Counted from the first letter of the stretch, positions 1 to 24,212 are shown. The stretch is DNA of 64,000 nucleotides from Metridium senile (GCA_949775045.1 OX459100.1:2853936-2917935), one strand, 5' to 3'. The notes: a model not told the origin generated them from the letters alone. Numbers and translations: made by a program.

Positions 1-5
1 GGATA

Positions 6-11
6 TTTATT
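6..11 (-). promoter_or_regulatory. RECQL4 polyadenylation signal
   Basis: A canonical AATAAA lies on the minus strand about 133 nt past the RECQL4 stop codon. It is the only such hexamer visible before the window edge, so the 3' UTR is probably short. Confidence 0.6.
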
Positions 12-143
12 AAAGTCTGTTGAAATGTTTTATCTCTTCATAACAATACACCTATCACTCCAGGCAGTTTGCAAATGACCTATTGCTTCTATCAACCTTC
101 AGGAAATATTTAAGTGAAACAAAGCAAGTTATAAGGGATTAAG

Positions 144-13766
<13,623 letters not shown>

Positions 13767-13975
13767 TATGCCAAAGATATCTTAACTAGGCTATGATATT
13801 GTCGTTAATGTAGTTTTCTACGCAAACATTTGCCAATGATATCGCCATTGTCATGTTATGGAACTCTTTCCCGCCATTTTCCAAATGAAGACAGAGAGGG
13901 ATTGGGTCTCACAAGCAAAACACAGGGAACCCGCGCTTGGTTGGCTTTTACATTTTTTTTATCCAGAAATTTTTA

Positions 13976-14542
13976 TTAAGGTGGTTCGGGACTCTTGAAT
14001 TCCTTCGATATAATTTTTTTAAATCTTTCTTCTAAATAAAATATGACATAGGTAGAACTCAAAAATGAAATAAAAAGGGGGGTCACCGTGCTCGTTTTAT
14101 AACTGTGAGGGGTGGTGTTAGGCACTTTTTTGCCTAATTTGGTTCCAAAATATGCTCACTAAATTCATTGGAAGAGATTGGAAGTACAATTACAACAATG
14201 AACAGCAATATCTTTCATTGAATATACGACAGATTCTCACAAAATATATCATCTTCCTTATCATATCTTCTTCAAGCAATCTGCTACTCTGGACTCCTTT
14301 AAGAAGGAACTTAAGACTTTTCTTTTTTGCAACGAAATAAATTTTCTTAATTGACATGATATTTAACACGATATATGTTTTCTTTTAGTTATTATTTATA
14401 TTTTTACATCCTCTTAGCTAATATATTTTTATACGTTATATCTTGAGATATACACATAATTATTTATTTTTTAGCTACTTTTTCACTTTAAGTATTTGTA
14501 AAGACCATTTAGGCTAGTGTAATGGGCTATATAAGAATTAAA

Positions 14543-14575
<33 letters not shown>

Positions 14576-14877
14576 ATTCTAGCCTTTGAAAAGCTTTTGT
14601 GGTCACGAACGTACATAAGTCAAAATTACTATGGAGTGCACTCAAAAACGATATAATTTTTTTTTCAAGATTCAAAAAGAATATCATATTACAAATGTGG
14701 AAAGCGAAAAAAAGCACTAGTCGCTTAAGACTACTCTTCATCATTCTGGGAAGCTAAAAAATTGAGAAGGCATATTTATGTTTTGATTTGCGTTTTTGCC
14801 AATGGTACACCTTTCTTTTTTTGAACAAAATGTGTGCGAGCGTGATACGCAGTAGCAAGGGTCCAGAACTACCTTAA
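13976..14877. mobile_element. TTAA-flanked inverted-repeat element (piggyBac-like MITE), copy 1
   Basis: The element at 13980-14873 begins GGTGGTTCGGGACTCTTG and ends GGGTCCAGAACTACC, an inverted pair. TTAA lies at both ends (13976-13979 and 14874-14877), the piggyBac target duplication. A related copy is at about 22466-23411, sharing ATTCCTTCG and GGGTCACCGT blocks. It carries no transposase frame and contains a LINE tail inserted at about 14170-14575. Confidence 0.7.
14277..14577 (+). mobile_element. CR1/L2-like LINE 3' end with (ATT)n tail, nested
   Basis: The frame SATLDSFKKELKTFLFCNEI then stop is the LINE ORF2 C-terminal motif. It is followed by an AT-rich 3' UTR, TGGGCTATATAAGAATTAAAG and (TTA)n. 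It sits inside the TTAA-flanked element, so it inserted later. Confidence 0.65.
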
Positions 14878-15100
14878 AATGCGGGTAAGATATATGTAAT
14901 AAAAAATAATATCTTTTACACCATTGTTAAAAGTAATGATTTATGTTGAAGAACTGAGCACAAACACTAAAAATAGCAAAGCAAAGCAACGCAAAAACAA
15001 CAAATAAGTAAAGCAACAAAGCAAAGCAACCGAAATAATCAAGCAAAACAGCAACAACAACAAAAAACAAGCTAAAAAAGACAACAACTGAACAACAATG

Positions 15101-15106
15101 TTTATT
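15101..15106 (-). promoter_or_regulatory. Polyadenylation signal of the insulin-like peptide gene
   Basis: AATAAA on the minus strand, about 26 nt past the TGA stop of the insulin-like gene. Confidence 0.6.
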
Positions 15107-15131
15107 CTCATTCAGTTGAGAGTTATTCTAT

Positions 15132-16056
15132 TCAACAAGTTTCAAAGATTTCATGATAACTGCATCCCTCACGACAGCATTCCTCGTGTAGATGACGACG
15201 GTACTTCGTTTCGAAGAAGGCATTGGCATCACGAGCTAAAATAAAATGATAATATAATAAAACTGATAAAATAAAATAAAATAAAATAAAATAAAATAAA
15301 ATAAAATAAAATAAAATAAAATAAAACAAAATAAAATAAAATAAAATAAAATAGAATAAAATAGAATAAAATAAAATAAAATAAAATAGAATAAAATAAA
15401 ATAGAATAAAATAGAATAAAATAAAATAGAATAAAATAGAATAGAATAAAATAAAATAGAATAAAATAAAATAAAATAGAATAAAATAGAATAAAATAAA
15501 ATAAAATAAAATAACATAAAATAACATAAAATTGCTTTAGTTATAAGTATGGTATCAGGATGTTTAAAGCTCTTTTGTATTTACTTTTAATGTAATTTCT
15601 TCCCTTTACTGTTCACTTACCAGCATGCATTGCATTGTTTAATTTGATTTGAGTATTATAATTCATTCATAGTAAGTCGTATCACAAGAAAAACAATAAA
15701 ATAAAACACTAAACGATTTAGTTAGAGCGTTAATACCCACTCATATCGTAAAAGATTTCAAAATGTCTGTGAGTGAGTGCGATTTTCATGGTCCACGAAA
15801 TTCAGTCTTTCGCACAGTGCATGCTGCTAAGTGCATAAAGCTGTGACGTTTTGTATCAAAATCGTCATCTTCATTTGTTTCCATAGTTACCTTGTTTCAC
15901 CATATCTCGTTTTTGTTGAACTGGAGGCGAACAGATCTCGTTAAATTTGTCATACATTTTGTCACCACAAAGCTTTTGCTTTCCTTTGAATGCTAGTGTG
16001 ACGTCAGCCACAACCAGAACGGCCAGGACAACCAGGAAGACATTGGTAGTTTTCAT
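15132..16056 (-). CDS. Insulin-like peptide precursor (two exons)
   Basis: Predicted secreted hormone of the insulin/IGF/relaxin superfamily. Exon 1 is 16056-15891 (166 nt) and exon 2 is 15235-15132 (104 nt). The donor is GTAACT after AAACAAG and the acceptor TTTTAG before CTCGTG; phase 1 matches on both sides. The 89-residue product has a signal peptide (about 1-22, MKTTNVFLVVLAVLVVADVT), a B chain with C30-x11-C42 in KLCGDKMYDKFNEIC, a cleavage site K49R50, a very short C-peptide (51-67), a second site R68R69, and an A chain CCREGCSYHEIFETC with CC-x3-C-x8-C, the exact insulin pattern. All six cysteines are present and there are no extra ones. TATCCTATAG directly before the ATG looks like an acceptor, so a 5' UTR exon probably lies upstream. 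The intron is in the C-peptide, as in many insulin genes. Cnidarian insulin-like peptides are known. The receptor would be an insulin-receptor-type tyrosine kinase, which is not in this window. Confidence 0.88.
15250..15532. repeat. (ATAAA)n pentanucleotide repeat in the insulin-like gene intron
   Basis: About 55 units of AATAA/AATAG. It begins only about 15 nt from the exon 2 acceptor and supplies the T-rich tract of that acceptor on the minus strand. Confidence 0.95.
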
Positions 16057-16214
16057 CTATAGGATAGTTAATAATTAATGAAAGTAAATAGATAGATAAA
16101 TAAATGAATCAGAGAATGGATAAATGAATAAGAAAAGCAGATGAGTGGATCTATGGATAGAGAATGAATAAATAGATATAAAATAAACGAGTGATTGTTG
16201 CTATCCTCAAAGTC

Positions 16215-16455
16215 ATAAAATCTCAAGTCATATGGTCTACGGTCTTTCTCAGTTGCTGCTCCTCTACTTTGGAACTCTCTACCTCCTTCAATAAGAGACA
16301 TTTCAAGCCTCTCATCTTTCAAGTCCAATCTCAAAACGCATTTATTTAAATTAGCTTTTTCTTTGCAATGATATCCATTTTTTTAAGCACTTAAAACAGA
16401 CTTGTATAAGCGCTATACAAGCTATATTATTACATATTATTATATATAAATGAAT
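16215..16455 (+). mobile_element. CR1/L2-like LINE ORF2 C-terminus and 3' tail
   Basis: An open 46-48 codon frame contains YGLRSFSVAAPLLWNSLPPS and SFKSNLKTHLFKLAF, the hallmark C-terminal region of CR1/L2-type reverse-transcriptase proteins, then a stop. The 3' UTR has TAAGCGCTATACAAGC and a weak ATT-rich tail. It lies upstream of the insulin-like coding exon. Confidence 0.85.
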
Positions 16456-18215
16456 AAGTGAATCAGGATGAATGGATATATGGGTGGATTGACTAATGAA
16501 GAAATAAATGTCTTATTTGGCACCAACTAATTACTGAAAGTACATCTAATGATAAATACTCATTATGACCGGTAATTATGTTGACTTTATAGCCTTATAG
16601 CAAGGAGATAATTGAGCATAATTTGTTTATTATATGCATGGCTCCAATTAGGTGACATACGTATATAATAATAATGAGGAAATTATGTGGTGCCCAGCTA
16701 CGGAAGTACGACGTTTTTGCAATATTGAAAACTAAAAACTGACACAATGGGTGGATTTAAAGTGTAAGGAAAGCAAAGAAAGAATAATACGGAGAAAAAA
16801 GAAAAACAGAAATAATTAAGCAGAGAAGGGGTAAAACAATATTAAAAACAACTCAACTCATACGCATGAAAATTAAATCTGATACAAATTAAGGGAAGTC
16901 ATGCAGCTACTGCAATATTTCAAAAAACTAAACTTATGGAAAAATGTTACGATAGTCCGTAAAAGTTACTGAATGTAGAAATATAAGAAAAAACAATTTT
17001 GATCGTCAAAAGCAGACCAAACGTCTATTCACGTATACTAGCTAGCCTATTCGCTAAATTTAGATCTACGGAAAACGCTTAACTTTCTAGATCTCTAATT
17101 TTTATTCCAGTTAAGATACTGGAACCATGAACACTTGACTTTAATATTTCGGATAATTATTATTTCTGAACTTTCCTCTCATTTCTGCTTCAAAAAACCT
17201 CTAGGAATACCGCAGTGAGGTCAAATACGCTAATAAATCTTGTTTCTAATGTATTCATCAAAGGGTAGTGGGTTTAAAAAGTAACAAAATCTCAAAGTGT
17301 TCACGGTTCGAGTGTACTCACAGAATATGTGTTGAAATATTGCAAGTTTTCCCGCGCTTACTGTGCAAACGCGTCTGAAAATTTCGCGCGCGTCAATTTA
17401 AAATGAATGGCTTGTGTCACTGAAATGACTTTAGCATTGAAGCATATTTATCGAGTAAAAAAAAAACAAATTTTGGTTTCTAGTTGCCAATGTAACTAAA
17501 TATGTATCATTAGACTATTATCATGCTATAAAAATCAGAATAAGATGAAATCAAACTTAAGCTAGTGTTGGGTGATTTCTACTGACCTTGCACAATGGGC
17601 TTCAATATCAATCAGTGTGACCCAAATCAACGCCTTTATCAAGATGGCAATACTTCTCATTTACTTCAAATTTATAATCAATTATAGGTTAAATAATCAA
17701 ATAACTAAACATTTGCTTAAAATAAACTGTTTATTCCGGATCTTTAGAATTGGGAAAAATAAAGTGTTAATATTTAATGAAAGGAAGGTTTGTTTCACAG
17801 GATATTTGAAAGTAAAAACTCGGTGCTTATTAAGGAAATATAAATCTTGATTACAAGACGTACAAAGCTAGTAAGTTGATCTGTTATATTGCAAAACAAA
17901 AAAAACAGGAAATAAAAGAAAAAAAGAAGTCGCTGTTTTTATCAGCCAACTTTTTTGAACGATGCCGGCTGCTAAGCCTAGCTTTTCATGAAAAATTATA
18001 AAAAAAGAACAAGTTTGTGCATGAGTACACAGGAAGAATATCACAGGAAGCGACCGTTTTGAAAGTAAACTTCGGAAATAAAAAAAAATTAAACGTACTA
18101 TTTCATCATAAAATGTTAACTTTCACTACAACGGAGGCGAATGAGTCTTACTGACGTTATGATATTTTGCTTTTTGTGTACATAATAAAATTGACTGATA
18201 TTTCTTAGTACTTTA
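16456..18215. other. AT-rich intergenic stretch
   Basis: No gene, RNA or clear repeat family recognised. The longest frame (17572-17850, plus) encodes 92 residues with no recognisable motif and AT-driven composition. The direction of any upstream insulin-gene exon would place its 5' UTR somewhere here, but I cannot locate it. Confidence 0.5.
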
Positions 18216-18632
18216 CAGCGCGACGCGCAAAAGTATGACCACTTTTAATATATTCGCATACTTCTATGCATGCACGGACTTTATGCTGCGAAACGAGTTT
18301 TTACACGCCTTAGGCCTCGTCTACACGAATCCGATCCGGCTGAAACCGCATAGAAATATTTGCGTCCACACGAATCCGCGTATCCGTTGGATTCAAGTAA
18401 AAGTATGCGGTTTCGGTGACCGGATTCACTGGATTCGTGTGGACGATAGGCCGATTCGCATCAAAAAGTATGCGGTTTCAAAAGTATCCGGATCCGTGTA
18501 GTCGGGGTCTTATTCGGTAAAATCAGACAACTTCACATGCATCAAATGTGTCATCAAAAGTACAAATCCCGTGCATAGAAGTATGCGAATACAGTAAAGG
18601 TTGCCACGGGCATACTTTTGCGCGTCGCGCTG
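18216..18632. mobile_element. Palindromic MITE with TA duplication, host of a nested element
   Basis: Terminal inverted repeats of 22 bp start CAGCGCGACGCGCAAAAGTA, are perfect, and are flanked by TA. A second inverted pair lies inside (CGCATACTTCTATGCATG and CCGTGCATAGAAGTATGCG). The middle is occupied by a different TTA-flanked element at 18313-18509. Confidence 0.8.
18310..18512. mobile_element. TTA-flanked inverted-repeat element (PIF/Harbinger-like MITE), nested
   Basis: The element at 18313-18509 starts GGCCTCGTCTACACGAATCC and ends with a near reverse complement. TTA lies on both sides, the PIF/Harbinger target duplication. The interior is full of short repeats around ATTCGTGTGGACG. 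Its arrangement resembles 39553-39714 and 43386-43868. Confidence 0.7.
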
Positions 18633-19418
18633 TAAATCATATTCTATCGAGTTGGAAAAATCAACACCGTGCATTAATTATCGCCATTTTTAATAGCCCT
18701 GTCTAATAGCATAGTTTATTATTATTTTTTTTATTTATTTTCGACAGTGTTTTATCTATGATTAAAAAAGGCAAAATTTCCTGTTCGATTAGATACAAAT
18801 TTGTAGTAATTTTCCTTTCTATTTATTAAAGAAATTGTACTCTTTAGGCCAACTTTTTCTCTCTTTTTTGTTTAACTTTCTGTCTGTAAAATATATTCAA
18901 AGTTCGTGTTCAAGAATAAAACCAACGCTGCTACATTTGATACGCTATATAATGTACCAAAAGGAAGTATAAGGAGAAAGATAAGAACACTATTTTACGA
19001 GCCGACAGAAAAAGTTTAAAACAATTATATCGAAGGTATCCATGAGTCCCGAAATAACTTAACATAAAAAGTACATTGAATAAAAGTCACCAGTAACATC
19101 ACATCTAAATTCCTTATTTTCTACATCGGAGAGCGACAATTATGACAAAAAGTACATTATTCAAAACGTTCATTCAAGTCTAATATTTGTTTAAAAAATC
19201 ATGTTCATTGAACTAAGGCAATGTTTTATAGTAGAAATTTAAAAAAGGGAAGTGTTATCAAAATAAGACTACTGCATGGGAGTCACTTCAAGCATTCTAG
19301 AAAAAAACCCTCGGGCCATACGAGCAAAGTCTTTTGAAATTGCCGAGCGAATCAAAAGCCTGAGCCTTGTGAGTAGATAAAAATTAAATAAGGCTATAAT
19401 GTTGTATCCAGCGTGGTC

Positions 19419-19495
19419 GTCCTATGTGGTGTAGTGGCTAACACATCGGCCTAGAAAGCCGAAACCGTGGGGTTCAATTACCGCCAAGAGGCCTG
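19419..19495 (+). mobile_element. tRNA-like sequence, probable SINE head
   Basis: It has a box-A-like TGGTGTAGTGGCTAACACA, an anticodon-type stem TCGGC/GCCGA with a 7-base loop, and a box-B-like GGGTTCAATTACC. The acceptor stem and T stem do not pair, so it is not a working tRNA. ATCTATCT follows, a typical SINE tail. Confidence 0.4.
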
Positions 19496-19628
19496 AATTC
19501 GAATAAACTCATCTATCTAAGCTATATGACATACGTGTTATATTTTCATCGGTACATGAAGAAAATCTATTTGCCAAAAAGATTCCAGGTGTTTCAAAAC
19601 GTATGACAATTATATAAATATATTGAAC

Positions 19629-19864
19629 TATACACCTACTTGCAGTAAGTTTGTCATACAAAATAGAACATTTGTCACAAAGAAAATAGAACATTTGTGA
19701 TTTAGTGCGAAAGGAATTAATTAAAAGACAAAAGAGAGAGTTCAGCTTGAGTGATCTTGTTTTGTCTTTTAATCAATTCCTATCGTACTAAATCACAAAT
19801 GTTCTATTTTCTTTTTAACAAATGTATATTTTTGTATGACAACCTTACTGCAAGTAGGTGTATA
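19629..19864. mobile_element. Palindromic MITE-like element
   Basis: The left arm starts TATACACCTACTTGCAGTAA and the right arm is its reverse complement. The arms extend about 100 bp and include AAATAGAACATTTGTGATTT. No transposase frame. Confidence 0.75.
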
Positions 19865-20185
19865 TAGAAAATATAAACATGAAAATATAAATAGTACTTA
19901 AATAGACAAAAATATTTATATTGAATATATACATAGATTTATGCGCTTTATAAATTAAATTATTATACTATTCAGTATTATATTATCAAACTAAGGAGTA
20001 GCCTACGAACGAGGCTATTTCACATACCAGATTTGAAAGTCGTACCCTGTATTATAAATTATATAATATTTGCCCCGTTCAGTATATTCAGTAACTCAAT
20101 AGAGCTCGGAATGTTTATTCGTTTGATTTTAACAACTGAATATTTTATAAAAGAAATAGAAAACTCGGCAGCAGTGCTCTATTTA

Positions 20186-20372
20186 AACAATAGAGTAGTT
20201 GAATCGAGGGCATTATGCTGTGATAGTTGCCCGCGGAAACTGGATGTTCAGAAAAACAAACTGAGTCGCCCGAGACCGCAGTTCGAGGGCGACTATGAAG
20301 TTTTGAGGAACATCCAGTTTCCAAGGGCAACTATTACAGTATTATGCCCAAGATTTTAACTGCTCTATTGTT
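20186..20372. mobile_element. Palindromic MITE-like element
   Basis: The arms begin AACAATAGAGTAGTTGAATC and run about 65 bp, with GAAACTGGATGTTC next to a small GC-rich loop. The left flank (TATTTTATAAAAGAAATAG) resembles the edge of the element at 60373-60646. Confidence 0.7.
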
Positions 20373-20374
20373 TT

Positions 20375-20645
20375 TATTATTCAACTAAAAAATTTTCCGA
20401 AGAGGACGAAAAGCTCAGCGGGCACTATGCGCTGATAGTATCCCTCCGCGGCGGGCACTATCACGTCACGTGATCGCCCCTCGACCAATGAGAGCGGAGG
20501 AAAATTTGTTGTTGAATTATAACGAGTCATAGGGCACTTCATAGGGAATTTTAATCAGACTCGAGAAGCGCTGAGAAGCACTGCTACGCGTCGTGCTTCT
20601 CCTAACGCTTCTCTCGTCGCCTTAGAATTCCCGCGTGCTCTATAG
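20375..20645. other. GC-rich inverted-repeat patches
   Basis: Two smaller inverted structures: TTATTCAAC near 20378 with GTTGAATTATAA near 20510, and GGGAATTTTAAT near 20545 with TTAGAATTCCC near 20620, flanking repeated GAAGCGCTGAGAAGC. They are probably decayed palindromic elements. Confidence 0.45.
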
Positions 20646-20759
20646 ATAGAGCACGCTGCCTCATGCTCTATTTCTTCACCAGATGTAGTTAAGTTTTGCC
20701 TACGTGCTGCAACATTTGCATTTTAATCAACCTTATTGTTATAACAATTATTATCATTA

Positions 20760-21290
20760 GAAGGAACTGCAATAGATCAAGCTGATCTAATAGCAAGGAT
20801 ATCAATTCATTTTTAACTAGACACATAAATACTAAAATCTAGGATATTCTGTATTTTAAATCAAGCTGACATAATGGCAAGGATATCAATTCATTTTTAA
20901 TTAGACACATAAATACTAAAATCTAGGATGTTCTGGGTTTTTTTAAATCAAGCTGATCTAATATAAGAATTGCGGGATTTCAATCAATTATTAATCAAAA
21001 CTAAATACGAAAATCTAGGATGTTCTGTTTTTTTAAATCAAGCTGATCTAATAGGAATTGCAGGATTTCAATTAATTTGTTATCAAAACTAAATACGAAA
21101 ATCTAGGATGTTCTGTTTTTTTAAATCAAGCTGATCTAATAGGAATTGCAGGATTTCAATTAATTTGTTATCAAAACTAAATACGAAAATCTAGGATGTT
21201 CTGTATTTTATATCAAGCTGATCTCATGAGGAATTGCAGGATTTCAATTAATTCTTAATCAAAACTAAATATGAAAATCTAGTTGATCGT
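20760..21290. repeat. ~85-bp tandem repeat, about six copies
   Basis: The unit contains ATCAAGCTGATCTAATAGG, GGATTTCAATTAATT and AAAATCTAGGATGTTCTG. The copies at 21035-21200 are nearly identical and the outer ones diverge. Confidence 0.88.
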
Positions 21291-21542
21291 TAAAATGTTT
21301 TTAAATTTTTGAAAGAAAATCAAAATAGATATGCGTAATTAATTGCTTCTTGCTTAAACTCAGTTATTTCTGTATAACACATCACAATTAATGACTCTAA
21401 TATCCAACTGTCTTGTCTAGCCGTTTTCGTCAAACATATATCAAATTAAAAATGGAAACTAGCGAGTAAAAATATATCAAATTGAAGTGTTAATTTTTAA
21501 TGGTCGACAGTTGGACTTAATCAAATCGAACTAATGAATTAG

Positions 21543-21625
21543 TTATTGTTTTGTAGATGGTAACTAGCGAGTAAACTAGTATAGGCTGCGTCGGTGTTTG
21601 ATATAAACGATAGCTAATAGAATGA
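21543..21625 (+). repeat. 94-bp-family unit, single copy
   Basis: Starts ACTAGCGAGTAAACTAGT and continues with GGCTGCGTCGGTGTTTGAT, then breaks at a C run. A reversed partial copy ends at about 22196, so the two bracket about 600 bp that hold the inferred GPCR promoter. Confidence 0.75.
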
Positions 21626-21695
21626 CATTTCCCCCCCGCTTTTTTTGTCGAATTTGTGTGCGGTAGTGCAATGTCATGCACTACTCCCAATGCCC

Positions 21696-21790
21696 CCCTT
21701 GAGGTAGCTTGCGTAAACAGACCCTTATTGGCGGGAGACGTTTCGAGCGCTAATATAAGGGTCTGTTTACGCAGGCTGCCCTTGAGGTAG
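21696..21790. mobile_element. 71-bp palindrome flanked by 12-bp direct repeats
   Basis: CCCTTGAGGTAG occurs at 21696-21707 and 21779-21790. Between them the arms TTGCGTAAACAGACCCTTAT and its reverse complement surround a loop with GACGTTTCGAGCG. Confidence 0.65.
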
Positions 21791-22007
21791 CCAAGAACAA
21801 ATTCTATCCTGATTGTGACCATATTTTGATTATTCGCTAAAACAAGAGTAAATTAACTCTGCAAAAACATATGGTTAATGTCTATCTAAAGATGATGACT
21901 TTATGACTTAAACAGATTTAAACTATAGGATGCATCATAATTAACAGCGGGGCTTTTAATCAAGCCTCTATTGTTCCTTGTTTATTACAACCATTTGTTT
22001 GCATGAC

Positions 22008-22107
22008 GTTACCATGGTATCGCGTTGGCATAAAAGCAAGGCTCGTGCTTGTGTTGAATCAATGCTACATTCTTGAAAAGCACTCCAAGAGAAAGACATA
22101 TCAAAAG
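22008..22107 (+). promoter_or_regulatory. Candidate GPCR promoter and 5' UTR exon
   Basis: Seen: an X-box-like near-palindrome GTTACCATGGTATC (22008-22021), a TATA-like CATAAAAGC (22029-22037), and a splice donor AAAAG followed by GTATGT at 22107/22108. Downstream, the GPCR coding exon is preceded by a strong acceptor at 24660. Inference: transcription starts near 22060 and a 2.55-kb intron joins this UTR exon to the GPCR. No transcript supports this. Confidence 0.4.
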
Positions 22108-22139
22108 GTATGTGTGAAATAAGGGAAAAAAATTAACAA

Positions 22140-22196
22140 CTCTTTATTCAATTCTAAACGCAGCCTATACTAGTTTACTCGCTAGTTTCCATCTAT
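22140..22196 (-). repeat. 94-bp-family unit, partial, reversed
   Basis: Reversed head of the family (ACGCAGCCTATACTAGTTTA then CTCGCTAGTTTCC), paired with the forward copy at 21543. Confidence 0.7.
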
Positions 22197-22370
22197 TTTA
22201 ATTCTATTGATTCCAATTGAAGATCGAAAAAAAAAAAATATATACTCGAGAGCAGAATTTAACATATTATAACAATTTAACATTAGTTAGGTAGGTGGCA
22301 AAGGAAGTTGTAGCTGGGCTACACTGTAATTGGTACTCTTCTTTATTAAAGGGCAACCGTTTTTGAAACA

Positions 22371-23445
22371 TAAATGGGAACTAGCGAGTAAACTAGTACA
22401 GGCTGTGTTTGATATAAACGATAGGTAATATAATGAAATTTGTAACACCGTAAAAATGTTGACTTAACTGAGGTAGTTCGGGCGTCATGGATTCCTTCGT
22501 TAGATATTTTTGAAACTTCTCATGTAAAAAGAGCAAACTAAGTAAAGTTCAAAACTAAAATAAAAATAATGGGTCACCGTACTCGTTTCGGAGATAAGGG
22601 CGGTAGACTGCATGGGGCCCATTTTGGTCATTTTTTGTGACAAAAATTGTCGGAGTTTGAAACATAATACGCTGTTTATTCTATTTTCCCGATAACAAAC
22701 TTTTTAACAAGCATTTGCAAAAGAAAGGCACTTTCCTAACAAACATATTATTTGCCATGTTTTACTCAAGAAAATCCTTTTGGCAAAAAAAACTACTGCG
22801 AAAAGTACGTGCATGTCGAGAATTTTGATGCAAAAATAAACTCAAAATGTGAAAAATACATTTTGCGCTCGAAAACCATATCATTTTTATTTCACGGAAT
22901 GAAAAGTCCTGCTAAGGGAAATCTAACTATAAAATAAAAATGGGGTGGCACCACGCTCTTTTCAGAGTTATAGCACGAAAACCCTTTAATTTTTTTTTCT
23001 TCTTGAACCTGTGTTTTGTCCATGCGGGACTGGTAACTAGTTCCCTATAAGATCATCGAAACAAACTTTAACATTTTTTGGTTCTCTGGTATCTCTAGAA
23101 TCGATGTAAAGCTAATTATGACCTGTTTAATTCGTAATTCTTGCCCAAAACACTAATTTTTGTGACGCATTATAGTTCCAAAAATCGCCACTAAAACGAC
23201 GCGGATTTGAACGTGCGTGAAAAATCATGACTTTAACGAAAAATCTTGATTTCTCGTGAACGCAGGTCTAAATTTAGGAGATTTTTTGCAGAGTTGATGT
23301 GCTTGTCTTGTGAATGCATAAAGTTCCCATGATTTTCAAATCGGAAAATAATAAAAGCCGAAAAACGAGATTATGTGAATTTTACGTACAACGGCTGGGT
23401 CCCGAACTATCTTAACTTAACTGACGTTTCGAACTTTAGCCCTTC
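22371..23445 (+). mobile_element. 94-bp-family element split by a second TTAA-type element
   Basis: Head and body are at 22371-22466 (GAGTAAACTAGTACAGGCTG to ACCGTAAAAATGTTGACTTA). The family tail GACGTTTCGAACTTTAGCCC resumes at about 23412. The roughly 940 bp between them begins GGTAGTTCGGGCGTCATGG and ends GGGTCCCGAACTATCTTAA, matching the ends of the element at 13976-14877. Part of the piggyBac-like element is AT-rich with no open frame. Confidence 0.7.
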
Positions 23446-23559
23446 GTCGGAGTAAAAAGTTTTTGAAACGTTACGTAAGCTGTATAAGGACAGGTGGTTG
23501 CACTCGATTCTTCAAAAACAGCAGATAGTCTAGTTAATAATATTAATATACTATTATTA

Positions 23560-24212
23560 GTTGGGGTCAAGCCATGGAGAACTTGATTTGAGCTCTGCTA
23601 AGTGTTTTTTTACATTCATTGCTTTTTCCCACTCACCAGCTATATTGTTATGCCGCATTATGACCCTTTTTAAAAACTGCAGGTTGTCTTGTTGGAGCGC
23701 TCCAAGCCATTGAGAACTTTTAACATAAATTTCGCCTTGATTTGAGCTCTGCTAGTCTAAGTGTGATCCGACCGAGTACATTCATTGCTTTTTCCGACTC
23801 ACCAGTTATATTGTTATGCCGCATTATCACCCTTTTTAAAAACTGCAGGTTGTCTTGTTGGAGCCAAGCCATTGAGAACTTTTAACATAAATTTCGCCTT
23901 GATTTGAGCTCTGCTAGACTAAGTGTGATCCAACTGAGTACATTCATTGCTTTTTCCGACTCTTAAGCTATATTCTTATGCCGCATTATGACCCTAGCTC
24001 ATCTGTTTTGTAACTTTTGTAGACGTTGAGATAAACCAGTTCCCAAGGAATCCCACACTTTGCTACAGTAGTCAAAGTGGGTCTGAATCAGAGCATTATA
24101 TACAGAAACAAGAATGTCTCTATTAACATAATCTCTTAGCCTCTTGATTGCACCAATTCTTGAAGATATTTTTGTGGCTACATCATTTAAATGTAGCTCC
24201 CAAGTGAGGGAT
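23560..24212 (-). pseudogene. CR1/L2-like LINE reverse-transcriptase remnant with internal duplication
   Basis: On the minus strand from 24212 the frame reads ESLTWELHLNDVATKISSRI, then DYVNRDILVSVYNALIQTHF, then DYCSKVWDS and LQKLQNR, followed by a stop. These are the C-terminal reverse-transcriptase landmarks of CR1/jockey-type LINEs. Downstream, a ~190-bp segment (KVLNGLAPTR and YNITGESEKAMNVLG, the next part of the protein) is repeated about 2.3 times with frameshifts. Degraded and 5'-truncated; it lies in the inferred GPCR intron. Confidence 0.8.

Noticed and set aside
15236..15527. Hydrophobic FYFIL repeat protein, apparently fused to the insulin A-chain exon
   Set aside because: The repeat part is intronic (ATAAA)n; the acceptor at 15236-15237 separates it from the real exon.
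19419..19495. tRNA gene
   Set aside because: The anticodon arm pairs, but acceptor and T stems do not; kept only as a SINE-like piece.
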